This document shows positions 28,601-41,259 of a stretch of DNA of 64,000 bases, piece after piece. The position numbers were made by a program, and so were the translations under genes. The stretch's first letter is position 1, and each line of letters starts with the position of its first letter. The notes under the pieces were generated by a model. The model worked only from the letters and a program-made list of their open reading frames with translations, had not been told where the DNA came from and searched no databases. Source of the stretch: Dimorphilus gyrociliatus (lineage: Eukaryota > Annelida > Polychaeta > Dinophilidae); the NCBI GenBank assembly GCA_904063045.1, contig CAJFCJ010000002.1, positions 2,475,891 through 2,539,890 of the forward strand, in the 5' to 3' direction.

Positions 28601-30275
28601 CTGGTGTTTTTTAACGAATATTTAAGAACAAGTAGAGTTTATCTAAAGTCCCTTTAAAACATCAAAGAGCCCGAAATACCGACCTCAGCACCTGAGTATT
28701 GTAACCAACAGCCAGATTAGACGGGTGTAAACATCCGACGTCGAGTGTTTACAAACAATAGTTTACAGTTTATATAGCTGTTTTCTTATGTACTATATGT
28801 ATTTATTACCAATACGAAGAATCTAACACAAGATTATAATTATATGTACATTATATGTGTGCACATAACCAAAAGTGGTCTATGATAGTAAACTTTATAT
28901 AAAGTCTATAACCTCTGTATATTCTGTTTAGTAAACATTTACGTATACAACTAAAAGTCAATAGTAACTTTTTTATTAGTTTAATACAAAGTCTATAGTT
29001 ATACAAATCCCTTATATACGCATTAGTTTAGTTTAAAAATATAACACTGTTCTTCTTCTTTTTCCTTGTTTATAGAGACGTTTAGGAAGATGATCTTTAA
29101 CAAAAAAATATACTCTCTATACGTAATTATTATGGTGTAAACCAATAAAAAGCTGATGGATTTATTGTTGAACAAATAAGCCTATCTGGCGATAAGCGGG
29201 TCTTATCTTATCAGGCTTGTAATAATAAACAATTTGACACTATAAACTTTTTATTCATCCACCGATTCGCACGGCTACAAAGTGACGGGAGAAAATGCTT
29301 AAGTAAAGTTTAGCAACTGGCCGGATTAAACGGATTAGGTCGGTTAGATTGGGTGAATTAAGCGTTCTCGTCGTAAAATAGATCAAACGACGCCCGATCG
29401 ATCGATACTACTCTATTCAATGTCCTCAGTGAATGCTCGATATATTTTATATTGCTATGGGAAATTGGGGTCGCTACTAGACGCAATTGTTAATTACGCT
29501 TAGTTAATTACGATTCATTTTCAATTTTTCAAAGAACATAACCAGCTTACAAGGATTAATATTTTGACAAATAGTAAATTTTTTATAATTTTAATAAGTA
29601 GCGGTAAAATATATATTTACTTAGTTTTTATTTCCCGTAATAATATACTTTTTATTAATTAAAATACTTGAGTTCCTTCTCTTCCTTATTTTCCCTCACA
29701 ACTAGTATCAATTCCTGCAGTTACCCCCCGCTGATTTCGTTCACCCTCTTGATCTGCCCCAAATGATTAGGATTGGAATTAATAACTATTGAATATATAG
29801 TTTACTTGCACTGTAAATAAGAAAAGCTAATATTGTAATTCTAATGGTATATTATCAAGAATTTCTCTTGAATATCAATTCAATAATCAAAATATTTAAG
29901 CTAAAAAAAACTTAAAAGGATACCGATTAATTATCTCTTTTTTTTTGACTTACTTACGTCAAAAAAAAGTTAAAAACGATAGGCTTTTTTTGTTTCTTTT
30001 CTTTTTTTACAGTAGTCTTATCGTTTGAGATTAGCTATATATTTCCAATATATCGGTATATAAATGTATATAAGAGTTTATTTATAGTAACCAACTATAG
30101 ATTGCGCACATCGGCGAATCGTTAGCCAGTGACTATAATAGTTTATTGTGTTAGTAATGACATCTGTTTAAACACAACATTTTGGTGCCGGCAATAAATA
30201 AAAAGTAAGTATCAATTCAGCGGTCTATTTGTTGATTTTGTAATGAGAATTGGACAATTGACAAACTACAGATTG
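22667..30275. other. Non-coding interval between FoxD and the ankyrin gene
   Basis: No gene supported on either strand. The first 150 bases and 26.1-26.4 kb are TA-rich. Sites noticed: CRE at 23425-23432, GATAAGATAAG at 23694-23704, ATCTTATC at 25764-25771, CTTATCTTATC at 29202-29212, an NRF1-like TGCGCATGCGCC at 26887-26898 and an AGATGGCGC copy at 27509-27517. Composition alternates between balanced blocks (about 23.2-25.8, 26.4-27.8 and 29.1-29.5 kb) and AT-rich filler, suggesting scattered cis-regulatory elements. All roles are inferred. Confidence 0.45.
26143..26390. repeat. TA-rich low-complexity block
   Basis: Five separate (TA)n runs with short unique insertions, including a TATACAGTATA core near 26226-26236. 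Confidence 0.85.
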
Positions 30276-31364
30276 TCACTCTAAAACTGTTAATTGCCTT
30301 CTCATTTTAACGCTTGGATCGTATTGGTCAGAATATAGCTGGAATAAGGTAGCCATATCTTGACCAGATCCGAATTTCCTAGTTCTGCGAGATTCATACA
30401 ATAACCGAGAAGTGGCTATTGAACTAGCTATCCTTGTTTGCGTAAAAACGCTGCTTACTCTACTAAAAGGTCTAGGCTTAGCAGATTTCTTTTTATCACT
30501 AGAAGCGTTTTCGATGGCCTTCAATAAAAGGTTTCGAGCATCCTTACCATCAAACATTGATTCTAATCTTTCGTCAACTTCCGTATACTGAAATATCTTT
30601 GGTAATTTCAATGCAGAATCAATAGACTCTCCCAGGGGATATCTAGCGGGGGTAAAATGGCGGCAAGTTGGCGCAGAGTCAACAGAATATAACGTGTGTT
30701 CCCTCTCGAATCTAGGAGCAGTATGTATAGGCATAGTTCTTGATCTGTGTAAGGCAAATGCGTTATGTAAGTCTCCGGTTCGTAAGATCCATTCGGAGGC
30801 ATTGAAAAAAAATTCATTATCTCTTAGAGACGGGCAAGCGGAACCTCTACTTATTAGTATGTAAGCGCTAGCGAAATGGCCATATTTACATGCTAACAAT
30901 AGAGGTGTGTAACCCATTGCATTTCTTGAATCAACAATTACTCCGTAGCTCTTCATTACGTTCCAAATCATGTCAACAACTCCTGGATTGCCGCTCAGAG
31001 CAGCGTGATGTAATGGAATATTTCCATCATTATCGGGCGTCGAAACGTCAACGACCTCATCCTTCAACAACTTTGCTACTATTTCTTCACGGCCCTTCAT
31101 CGCCGCGTAACTTAATGCTGTTCTTCCCATACAATCTCTTGCATTTGGATACGCAGAAGACTTTAACATTGTCTTAGTCATTTTTGACGCCATTTTGTCA
31201 TTTTCCAACAAACATGCTAACATAAGCGGCGTTCTCCCGTACACATCTTTCGAATCGATATTAGAGCCATGCTTGTGAACAAGTAGTCGAACCTGGTGAA
31301 TTCTTCCATCAAGAATAGCCTGATGTAAAGCCGTCTTCATCGGTCGTTTAGTAGCCGACGACAT
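30276..31364 (-). CDS. Ankyrin-repeat protein, single exon (362 aa)
   Basis: Probably an intracellular scaffold or adaptor; partner unknown. The N-terminal half holds about five ankyrin repeats (residues ~10-185): KTALHQAILDGRIHQVRLLV, YGRTPLMLACLLE, MGRTALSYAAMKGREEIVAKLL, DGNIPLHHAALSGNPGVVDMI and MGYTPLLLACKYGHFASAYIL all show the TPLHxAA-type helix pair. The second half is Ser/Arg/Lys-rich without a recognised domain and contains KKKSAKPRPFSR. The start at 31364 has a good context (ACAAAATG). The repeat arrangement, with long loops such as LLENDKMASKMTKTML, recalls vertebrate ANKRD33/34/63-type proteins, which are also short with disordered tails; orthology was not tested. It lies alone between FoxD and ZNG1 with no sign of being a retrocopy other than lack of introns. 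Confidence 0.85.
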   Translation of the reverse strand: MSSATKRPMKTALHQAILDGRIHQVRLLVHKHGSNIDSKDVYGRTPLMLACLLENDKMASKMTKTMLKSSAYPNARDCMGRTALSYAAMKGREEIVAKLLKDEVVDVSTPDNDGNIPLHHAALSGNPGVVDMIWNVMKSYGVIVDSRNAMGYTPLLLACKYGHFASAYILISRGSACPSLRDNEFFFNASEWILRTGDLHNAFALHRSRTMPIHTAPRFEREHTLYSVDSAPTCRHFTPARYPLGESIDSALKLPKIFQYTEVDERLESMFDGKDARNLLLKAIENASSDKKKSAKPRPFSRVSSVFTQTRIASSIATSRLLYESRRTRKFGSGQDMATLFQLYSDQYDPSVKMRRQLTVLE

Positions 31365-34300
31365 TTTGTCACACGCATAGATACGGTTGTGGGGGAATCG
31401 AACGAATAGGCCTTATGTAAATACGAGTAAGCTGCTTGTATATATTATAAGCTATAATCAAAGAACTATATAGTGTATATCTATTTCTTAGATATATTAG
31501 AGACAGTATACCTGTAGGAATAAAACACAGGAAAGAGAGACGCGTGCGTCGAATTATGTGTTTGTACTTTTCTTACAACAGCCGTCTCCTTAGCGATAAC
31601 TGTCGATATTCCCGTATATGAGAGCGTATCGACTTTATAGGTTTGGCTTCGACTTATATAAATTCCCCTTAAAGCTCCCCTCTGCCTCCTTTCTGTATTA
31701 TACATTAGACGCCTTCATAATAGATCGATAGCCAGATAGTCAGTAAAGCGAGATATCCTTTCCGAATTGATCCTTTTGTACTCTGCTATAATACTTTTGA
31801 ACTTTTAAGTTTGGGTTTTCATAATTGTATATAATTACATTTGAATGATTATATACCTAAGTTTTCGCATAAAGGGGTTTTGACTAATCACCGCCACACC
31901 AAATAAAGATTCAATTTGGTCGGTCACGTGATACGTAAACTAAATACTATTCCCTGTCTGTTATCATACAATTGACTGCAGTTGTTGTTACTGTCAATCA
32001 CGGCAGCCAGACGAACTGCAAACTCCTAATGACTACCTCATTTCTCAGCCGGCTGCATGACAAATTGAATTTTCCCCAGCGCATGCTAATTTCACTGACT
32101 AAAAAACTTGTTTTCTTCTCCTAAAACCTCAATTCTTTTTCCTATTCTTTTCTTTCTTTCATACTTTTTACTCGGTTTCTATTTTCCCTTCAAAAAGAAA
32201 AATCTATTCAAATCTATCGCACCCAAAAGATAATAAAAAATTAATATAAATAGGCTTAATTAGATTTTTTTTTTCTTTTAATTTCCCATCATATACTAAA
32301 TATTTATATAAATTTTTGTAAATATACAAAAGAGTCATAAATGCAAAAACCAATTTTTTTTTCTTTACAGAATCAACAAACAAAATCGAAGCGAATAGAC
32401 TTAAAAATACGCTAATAAAGGAAATATTCAATAAAAATATAAAAACCTTATATTTGCTAAATTGTGTATAAAGAGTTAGAGAAAGGGTGAGGAGGAAAAA
32501 GAAAAAAAGCGACAAATTTTACAGTCGGTCATAAAAAAAATATTCGCTTTTTTAATATCAATAAAATAAACGTATAAATAAAGAAAAAAAAGAGAGGAAA
32601 TATTATTAAGAGACTAGGGGAAATTGTCTCTTTCTCTTCCTTTTTCCCCACTCCCTTCTTCTTCTTTTATAGCCTTTAAATGCTGAATCCTTTCTTCTTT
32701 ATTTTTTTTCTTCCTTTTTTTATTTTTTACTTTTACTACTTCATCTTAACGCCAATACCAGTCTTTTTTTGTTTTGCCGATAAGATCAAAGACAAGCGGC
32801 GTTTGACATCTAGTATCCTTCATACAGCTTATTTTCTATAACTTTCCAAACGACCGCCTTTGATTTCCGGTTTCTATCTTCATATCTTTACATATCTACA
32901 TTTGTTATATGTTGTATATACATAGTATGCTGTCCACTCTCTCTCTCTCAGTATGTGTCTGTCTGTTTGCCTATCTGTTTCTTTCACTCTTTTTCTCTGT
33001 CTCTTACTTTTCTCTCTAAAAAATAAATTAGTATTGTATGTACACAATTTTACCAGAGCGTCTATAATTTACGGATTTGCTACTGTAGGCCTATACTGTG
33101 ATGTTTTGTGTACACTTTAAAAGAGAATAGGCTGTTTTAGAAAAAAACTGAACTGTCTGCAGCAATTTTGCGGCTCGATACACACGAAAGGCGTCCGGTG
33201 AAAGGGTCGCAACTATCAGACCATCTGTAACTGGTGTTCTCTTCTTAATCTCCTCGTTTCTCCTTTGAAGCGTCGCTGTATGAATTTCTACCTGAGTGAA
33301 TGATACTCTTTCATCGACAACTTATCCGAGATTGTTATCGCTTTTTTAACCCGCATTTCATTTATATTAAGGTGTTTTTAAAGTCACGTGGCTTGTACAC
33401 AATTAAATTTGTAAAATGTGCCACTACTTTTCCGCCACTTTTTTATTGTTGTCTCGAACGAGGCGTTATACAATTTAAGATTAAAACTAGGCCTATATAT
33501 ACTACTTGCCGTAATCCTTTTACTTTATTCATGGTTTTAATAGAAATTTCTATAGGTAGAGGTAACTTTTTTTAAGACTCCTTGAACAATCGAATTATAT
33601 GTTTACCCAAAGTTTTCAGTAAAATAACTTAATTAATCCTATTCTGTTCAATTAATAATAGATGGTAATTAATTCGGACGTCTCATTGTCCACTTCGCCT
33701 ATTTATTATTGCATTAGTGGAGTTTCAGATGACATTCATTTTAAGCGCTTAAGGCTATAAAGTCAAACGAGTCATTTAAGCAATAAGTTTAAGAAAACGT
33801 CTCTCAGGATGTTTAAGATTTTCAACGAATTTCGATTATTATTATCGACCATAATATCCTTAAAAAGGAAACTATTGACGCGTGACGTAATCGACTGCAA
33901 TTTTATAGCGGGCGACTGCAAAAGAAAGTGGATATTTAACGTCTAAGAGAAGTCCGTCTAGCGGAAATACGCCATCAAACACAGCCAAACTATTTCCGTT
34001 TCCGTTTTTCAAAAGTCGAATTGACTGCAGGAGACTCTTATGAAAACGTCCACAAGAGCCGATAATTAAGCAACATTTATTGTTTATTGATTCATAATCG
34101 ATGTTTTTGACCCGAGGAAAAATCGCCGACCCGCAGGTGGCAGCACCAAAAGCTAATCCTCGCGACAAGAAAAATCTGCCATTATAAGTTTTTTAAACGC
34201 ATTTATTCATCCATAAACAAGTAGTTAACAACACAAAAGAAATGGCGGTGGAAAATTTAAATAGAGAATTAGATATGAAAAAAAATCCTCAGGCTTTAGT

Positions 34301-36889
34301 TTTTTTTTCATTTTTTTTTTCTTTTATTTTTTTTTTTAAAAAAAAGAAGAAAAGAAAATAATGCGGGTTTAAAAAAAGCCCCTAAACAGACCATAATATC
34401 GGAAAGAAAAGTAAAAAACTGTTACTGCCCCTTGAATAACAACCACCAGCTGACTTTCTCTCGCTCTCGCTCTCTTTCTCCCTCTTTATTCCTTCTTTCT
34501 ATCCTTTATCTTTTGTGTCTGTATACTATTATCTTTAAAACTATTGGGGAAAGACTCTGTTGTATATGTTATGTAAAGAAGAAATGTAATAGGGTGAGAA
34601 GCCTGATTGCGCGGACGTCCGTCACGCGTCACATCCGAAAATTCAACATGTTGACAAATTAGCGAGATAAACAGTGTCAGTTACTTACAAACTGCTAGTC
34701 AACTCGCCGCTGCTTTGATCTTGTCGAATCGACCGCACTTCCTGTGCGTGTGTGCCTACGTTTTCTCAGCAGGAACCCTCCTTTGATACTCCGCATTTTT
34801 TACTCGACTTTTTATCCCAAAAATCTGTCTCTTAGACATTTATAATATTATATAACTTAACTAATCACTCTTTGATTTCTTATGAATGGGATTTTTTTTA
34901 TCAACGGAAGGATTAACCTGCATATTAAGTCCTTTCTTTTAAAAACTTCAACATACCGTATCTTTTCTAAGAAATGAAAATATATATCTATAGTTTTATA
35001 CATCTAGACGACATATATACATATACAATATAGAGTTTATATATATGTATATATATATGGTCCCCCAGGGCTGACCAAACATTGACAAAACGCCGTGACA
35101 AAGTTATTGCGCCTCTTTCTCCTGCAGGACATCATTTTATTCGCTTGTGCAAACTTCCTTTTGTTTGTTTTCATCCCTTTGATGATCAGACGGGGATGCC
35201 TCACAGTTTGTCACATTTGAAAAATTGTTTATTTAAACAAGACTTTCCGATGTGTGATATCACGTTGGACGCGATGGGACAAAAATACGGTGATGACGTA
35301 AGAATACACCCTACTTTTCTTTGGCACGCGAACAATACAGATTGCCCACGTTGGGCACATTTTCAAAGACGACGGGTAAAAAATGGAATAGAAGAGGAAC
35401 GACGGAGATTTAGTGGCGGGTGGGCGGTGAAGCGGTAGGGGTTTCCTATGTTAAATATTACCTTTTCCCTTTTTTAAGTAACCAGTTAGGGTAGCCTTAG
35501 AAGCGTACTTAATGTTCGTATGCGTATTGAAAAGGAAGGAAAGGGGGGAAATTTCATAGGCTAATTATCACTTCTTACCCCTATAGCAGAACGGCTATGA
35601 TCCGCCATCAACTGGGGCGGTTTAATTATATATTGAGAAGAGTGGAACAAGAAAGGAGCACGGACGTTTGAATAGATAATGAAATTCATAGGAAAAAATT
35701 AGTGAAGAAGAAAGAGAAAGGAATGCCGTCGAACGGAAAAGACATCGCTCAATCGAACAACGAGGTTAATTTGTCAGCGAAATCGTTTTATGTAAATCTT
35801 GTTTAGCGAAGGATTTGGTGGCAAGTGATATATCTTGGGGTAAAGGAATAAAGGAAATATCGTTATTATGAGTCGTTTAGCCGTTTAAATGGGCGAGGGA
35901 GTCATTCGAGAGCAGGAAAGAAATGCATTCAACTGAGGTGCTTATGATTTATCAATTTAGCAGTCTATTAAAAATTCTAAATTTTTTATTGATTGAAAAA
36001 AATCCATAATTCCTCAATAATTATATATTTTCTATTAAGATTCTCTCACATACTTTATAATAGCGTTTATATTCTTTGTTTAAAGGGAAGATACAGATGT
36101 ACATTATTCTAAAGCGCATGCGCAATGTAATAAGAGGTAAAAACATTGTTGAAAAGTATCTAATATAAGAACATAATGCTTGATAATTCATGTAACAATT
36201 TACCAAGAGAGGTTAGTTTTATTTTGCTTGTACTCGGCAAATAATTCGTATAAAGTGTTAAATAATGAATAAGTTGAGATAATACAGGTGATAGGGTGTG
36301 GACAGGTGTAAATTCATCGAGGCGTATCATGAGCAATTTGTATCAACGTAGAGTAAAGGTACTTAGCTAATGCATTTATTTATGCTTCCCTGACTTGGCA
36401 ATTTGCTGCCAAATGTGATCAACAGATAATATTCTCCCTACCCGGCAGCCGGCTCAGTACAAACTGTTTACATACTTCAACCGAAACACAACTGGCCAAA
36501 CAAGAAGCAAACTGAGTTTGCCACGTGGTCCTACGGTTCCGGCACGATCCACGGTTATTCGATCTCGGGCTCGCCCCTATACGTCGGACCAACGCAGCTG
36601 GACGTAGGCAAATTATTTACAACCCAGGCGAAAGTTGAATGCGGGCCGTTTTTTCGACGCTCTCGATTAGACGGCGGCGTCTAATGAAGCAGATGCGTTC
36701 GCAGAATAAACAAGCGTCTCAAGTGTTTCGGCGAGCCAATTAGAAGTGAAGGTGTACACCGGTTACGTACGTACTCGGATTAATTGCCCCCGTCGTAAAC
36801 AAGACTATATATTGTATATATACACATTCACCCGCCTAAAAAATACGGTAAACTGTATATACAATACAGACCAGCGTATACTTATATAG

Positions 36890-36893
<4 letters not shown>

Positions 36894-36937
<44 letters not shown>
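36894..36937. repeat. TA microsatellite
   Basis: Longest uninterrupted TA run in the window, between balanced (putatively regulatory) blocks. Confidence 0.95.
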
Positions 36938-36945
<8 letters not shown>

Positions 36946-37628
36946 ACGTACATATTGTAAATACATCTTATTCTTTGTTTTATTTAAATAAATAACATAA
37001 ATCACTCCATCATATGGTATACCGTTCCAGTTTAGGCCGCCAATTAACTCGTATAATATTGTTTGAATAACGGCATCTGTAAAACTTTTTGCGGTTGGCG
37101 AAAACTATATATAAACGGCGGCCTGTTTGTTTGCCTACAGTCACGCATCGGTTATTTTGTTTTACAAACTGTTTGTCATCAACTCGTACAATTTGCAAGC
37201 ACTAACAATACGTTCATTTTCGTTCGTGTTTATTTTCACTTCTCGGCCGGCCGATTTTGACTGATGAAATTTATATTTATATACACTATTCTTTTCTCAA
37301 TGAGAACTTATTTATATGTTTTCATTTACCTTTCAAAATTCAATGCTTTTTATATAAACATATAAAAAATAAATATATGCCAGCTATTCTATCTTTTCTT
37401 TCTGTGGCTATATTCTATTATTAATTAAACGTATAAGATTTCGTTTGAACTACTTTACTAAGCCTTCATAAGCCAAAATGGAAATATTTTATTCAAAGTC
37501 CTTAGATTTTATTGGATTAATTAGGGCTTATATTGTAAAGAGTGTTTTATTAAGTTGTATATGGAGAAGAGGGAGGGGAAAAGATTCAATGGGAGAGGTA
37601 ATATGAAGGAAAAGAAAGAGAGAATAGG

Positions 37629-37673
37629 AGAGGAGAAAGAGAGAGACAGAGAGGGAGAGAGAGAGAGAGAGAA
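37629..37673. repeat. GA microsatellite
   Basis: Imperfect (GA)n in a purine-rich tract beginning near 37560. Confidence 0.9.
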
Positions 37674-38803
37674 AGTAGTCTAAATATACTATTTATATAT
37701 AATACAAGTATATGCGGTTAAGTATAAAATACCTTCTATACCCTATTACTTCGAGAAGAAAGGAAACTAGCTAATCTCTAAGTTCCTAACCTCCAAATAT
37801 TATGCGAGAGTAAAGGAATATTGAGTACATATATATGTAAATACGGTTGACCGAGTCGCGACGGGTACGTCATCGCCCCGCTACTCATAATATTTGGGCG
37901 GAGCCGTTTCAAAGTGGCTCCCGCCGAACGGCCGGAGGCACGAAGATACGAGTTCAAACGATATTTATCGACCGGCAGTTTCGCCTACCGAATGGAGGCA
38001 TGTGAAAAAAACTGGAGGCATTTAGGAAGATGCTGGCAAAAAGCGAATCAATTTCCAGTTGTCATAACATTCATAAAAGCTTTGGGTGGAATTCTCGCCT
38101 AATAAAAACACTAAGTTCGCCGGTGAAATAGGAAAACAACGCAAGCTTTCCGGAAAGGCGAAGATAAATCACTTCTTATCCTCCATCTTTTTCCTTAGTT
38201 AACTTAATCGCAGTCATGCGCAATTTCTTTCTGCTACAACCTCATCTTTCTTACTCTTCATTCTAGACCTTCGATCAATTTTCTTTTCACATATGAAAGC
38301 TATTTGAATGAAAATAAGTCCTTCTGCAATTAATTACCCATTGAAAGAATTACAGTATTTTAAATTGCATAATAGAGAATAAAACGAATAAATAATCCAT
38401 GTTTATAGTTCTTAATCATTGTGAAATAGTATCTTGTTGCAATTGTTCTTCAGAGTTCAGTCGTATTACAAGTTCTGGCAAACACAATGACAAACAGGCG
38501 CTATAAAAGTTAAGAAAAGAACGCGATTTAAACCCTCAAAAACATATATAAGTTAAACAATGAAGCGGGCGAATAAGGAACGCACTTGTAAAAACAAATC
38601 AACTCGCACGTGCAGTTAGAAACATGTGAAGTTTGTACAGTATACACTGCGAGTTACGCCACTAAGCAATTCTTGTTTTTCTTTTGTCTATTTTTCTCTA
38701 AAGCAGAAAGTCTGTAAATATTAAGATCGTAGTTTTTCTCACGCATTTTTCTATAAAAACCCAAACACCCTTCTTATTGCCTGAGGATCTAATAAAACAA
38801 GCT

Positions 38804-38972
38804 ACGCCATCTATAGTTATTTACTCGTAACTCCTCAGCAGTAGTCCCCTTTTTCTAAATTACCGGCATCCGAGTTATAAAAAGAGTTATTGCGAGATGC
38901 CTCGAGCAGTCAATTTTTAGCATGTTTTCAAAAGGAATAAAGACGTTTCATTATCCGACTGACAGATGGCAG
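38804..38972. promoter_or_regulatory. Pair of CTCF-core-like motifs downstream of ZNG1
   Basis: ACGCCATCT at 38804-38812 (AGATGGCGT on minus) and AGATGGCAG at 38964-38972 on plus, a divergent pair 470-640 bp beyond the ZNG1 stop. The words fit or nearly fit the AGRKGGCRS core of animal CTCF sites. Binding is inferred only. Confidence 0.35.
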
Positions 38973-39442
38973 CACCTCGATATAGAAAGAGGGAAAAACG
39001 TCGCAATCAAAGTCAACACGTCTACTTGAGAATTCAATAAAATTTACGTTCAAAAGAAAATTTATACAAGTTGTAAAAAGTTTCGGTTACCTATAAAGGG
39101 AATGAAGTACTGAAATGAATATGAGACCGCAATAATAAAACCCCTACGTTGAATTTCTCATCAATTCATACTGTGAAAGAGCTATTTTCAGGAGTCGGAC
39201 GAGTGCCCTCATAACCAATCTAACATGGACAATTGACGATGTCGGATAACTAATCGAGCGTTACTAAAGCATCAAAGAATCTTAATTTGAATTCATGTAA
39301 CGAATATTATATGAGCGTAAAAAAGAATTACCTAATCCCCCCTACAAAATTGACTGATCGTACAAGATTGTTGATAATAAACAACAGTTGATTAAATATC
39401 GCATAATTAGAAATTATTTAATAGGAAAAATAAGATTAGCTA

Positions 39443-41259
39443 TCAGTCGGAAATGCAACTAAGAAAAGAATTTTTCAATATAGTTCTATCAATATTTCGG
39501 CCAATGAAAATTATTCTATTAATCTTCTCCTCTCCTTCTTCCCAGTCACTTGTTCTCGATCTATCAAATATTTCGTGTACGGCTTGTACAATATGTCGTT
39601 TCCCATCGCCTCTAACTGAGAAAACTCCCTATGATATAAAAATAAACATACTGGTAGAGTTATAAAGCAAGAATTATAATAAAAATATTATTATTAACAA
39701 CTTTTACCTTCATTCTATAAATTTCAATAATATTTCCACTCGAATCCTTATAGTTTTTCTCCCAGAGTAGGTCGTTAAAAAAACTCTCTAATTTTTCAAT
39801 GTTAATGTAGCCGCCAGTTTCAAAAGTGGCCGTTGTTACCAACTACAAATTAAAGAGAGGGATAAGGATAAAAAATAGACAAAAAAAGGAAGAGTTTCGC
39901 TATAATTAGTAGAAAAAGTCTTAAATTTTCTCCTTACGGGATCAATGTGACTTTCTCCTGTTGATATTGTCAAAGTATCCGGGCAATTAGTACCGTAGGC
40001 GTTTAAATTTAATATTACACCCACATCAATTCTGTGTAAATAATTAATTGTGAAATGATAAAAAGTATAAAGAATTTTTTTCCGTACTTTGAGTATTGTG
40101 TTTCAATTAATGTTGACATACTATTTATTATCCTGTTAGAATAAAAAAGGGGAAAAATATAAATTAACCAATAAATAAATAAATTAAATTAATTATTTAT
40201 TACTTTATTTCATTTTTTAATTCACTTAAAGATACTTCATCAACTAAATCCGTCTTATTTAAGATGATAACATCAGCTAATGCAATTTGACGTATACATT
40301 CGTTAATAACGTTATCGGGTTTTACCTCTTTTAGATGCTGTAATCGATATAAATATACACATGTATACAATATATTTTTTTTGAATAAGAATAGAAAGAA
40401 ATCTAGTTTCCAGACATATTCCAAGCTAATTGTATATATCTACCTGCAAGCAATACTTGGCATCTGTAACTGTAATTATACCTGAAAGTTTATAGTTGTT
40501 ATGTTTGTAATATCAACCAATAATTTTGTTTATATTTATATAAAAAAGTAAGATATATGGCTTACCATCTAAATAAATGTCACTGCACAATTCATCGTCT
40601 AACCAAAACATTGAAGCTATTGGACCTATATTTTTTTGGAACAAAAAAAAGAACATCTAATTTGTACGATTAACTTATTAAATAAATATTTATATCTAAC
40701 CCGGATCAGCTAAACCAGTTGTTTCAAGTAAAATATAATCAAATTTCCCTTTCTTTTTCATAAGATTCTCTATGGCCTTCACACCGACATCTCTGGAAAA
40801 TAAATAAATAAAAAGCTTAAAATGTGTTGGCGATAAAAGAAAGAAGGATAATGATAGCTTTATTTTATCTAAAAACCTTAACTACTTGTAACTGTATCTA
40901 TAAAGGTAATTACTTTACTGAACAACATAAACAGCCGTTACGCAATTCCAACCATTCTTCGAACAATTCTCCCGATTGTCCAACTGACATTGACTTTTCA
41001 ATGGCTGAACCTTTAAGACGAAAAGTAAAAAAACAGTTAATCCCTTAATAACAAAAAAACGTAACAATTGTCTTATACCTTCTCCGAACTCATTAAGTAT
41101 GACAGCTATTCGCCTCCCATGTTGTTCAGTTAAGATATAATTTAACAAGGTAGTTTTACCAGAACCTAGGAAACCTGTTATAACAGTTATAGGCACTTTA
41201 TCCCCTTCACGTTCATTTTCTATGGGAACTAAATTGGGTATATCTTCGTCATCAGACAT
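39443..41259 (-). CDS. zng1: ZNG1/CBWD zinc-transferring GTPase (10 exons, 353 aa)
   Basis: COBW-family (G3E) GTPase that in animals hands zinc to client proteins such as METAP1. Exons in gene order: 41259-41079, 41010-40914, 40792-40701, 40625-40566, 40481-40444, 40337-40204, 40132-40088, 40031-39938, 39842-39708 and 39628-39443; every junction is GT-AG and phases match throughout. Features: P-loop GFLGSGKTT (29-37), NEFGEG, zinc-binding CLCC (87-90) inside [18 protein letters not shown], guanine-specificity NKTD, then the CobW C-terminal domain (TFETGGY, LLWEKN, HEIFD...W). Length fits the family; the tail is slightly shorter than human. Introns are only 56-121 bp. The N-terminus reads IPNLVP where vertebrate ZNG1 has the CPELVP partner-binding motif. 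The ATG context is ATTATG and no alternative is needed. Confidence 0.92.

Larger units (their letters stand above)
31365..39442. other. Non-coding interval between the ankyrin gene and ZNG1
   Basis: About 8 kb with no supported gene. Balanced blocks (about 33.1-34.2, 35.1-35.9, 36.3-37.3, 37.8-38.3 and 38.5-39.3 kb) alternate with T-rich or TA repeats. Motifs seen: AGGTGGCAG at 34135-34143, NRF1-like AGCGCATGCGCA at 36113-36124, a GC box GGGCGGAGCC at 37896-37905, and AGATGGCRS-like copies at 38804-38812 (minus) and 38964-38972 (plus). The 118-codon frame at 35082-35438 starts at TTG and has no domain; its first ATG would leave 80 codons. Confidence 0.45.

Noticed and set aside
31391-31412. 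Possible tRNA B box (GTTCGATTCCC on minus) near the ankyrin gene start
   Set aside because: The flanking bases cannot form a T-arm stem and there is no A box or acceptor pairing at the required distance.
35082-35438. 118-codon plus-strand frame in a GC-richer block
   Set aside because: It begins at TTG, its first ATG leaves 80 codons, there is no recognised domain and no splice context. The GC-rich block may be regulatory.
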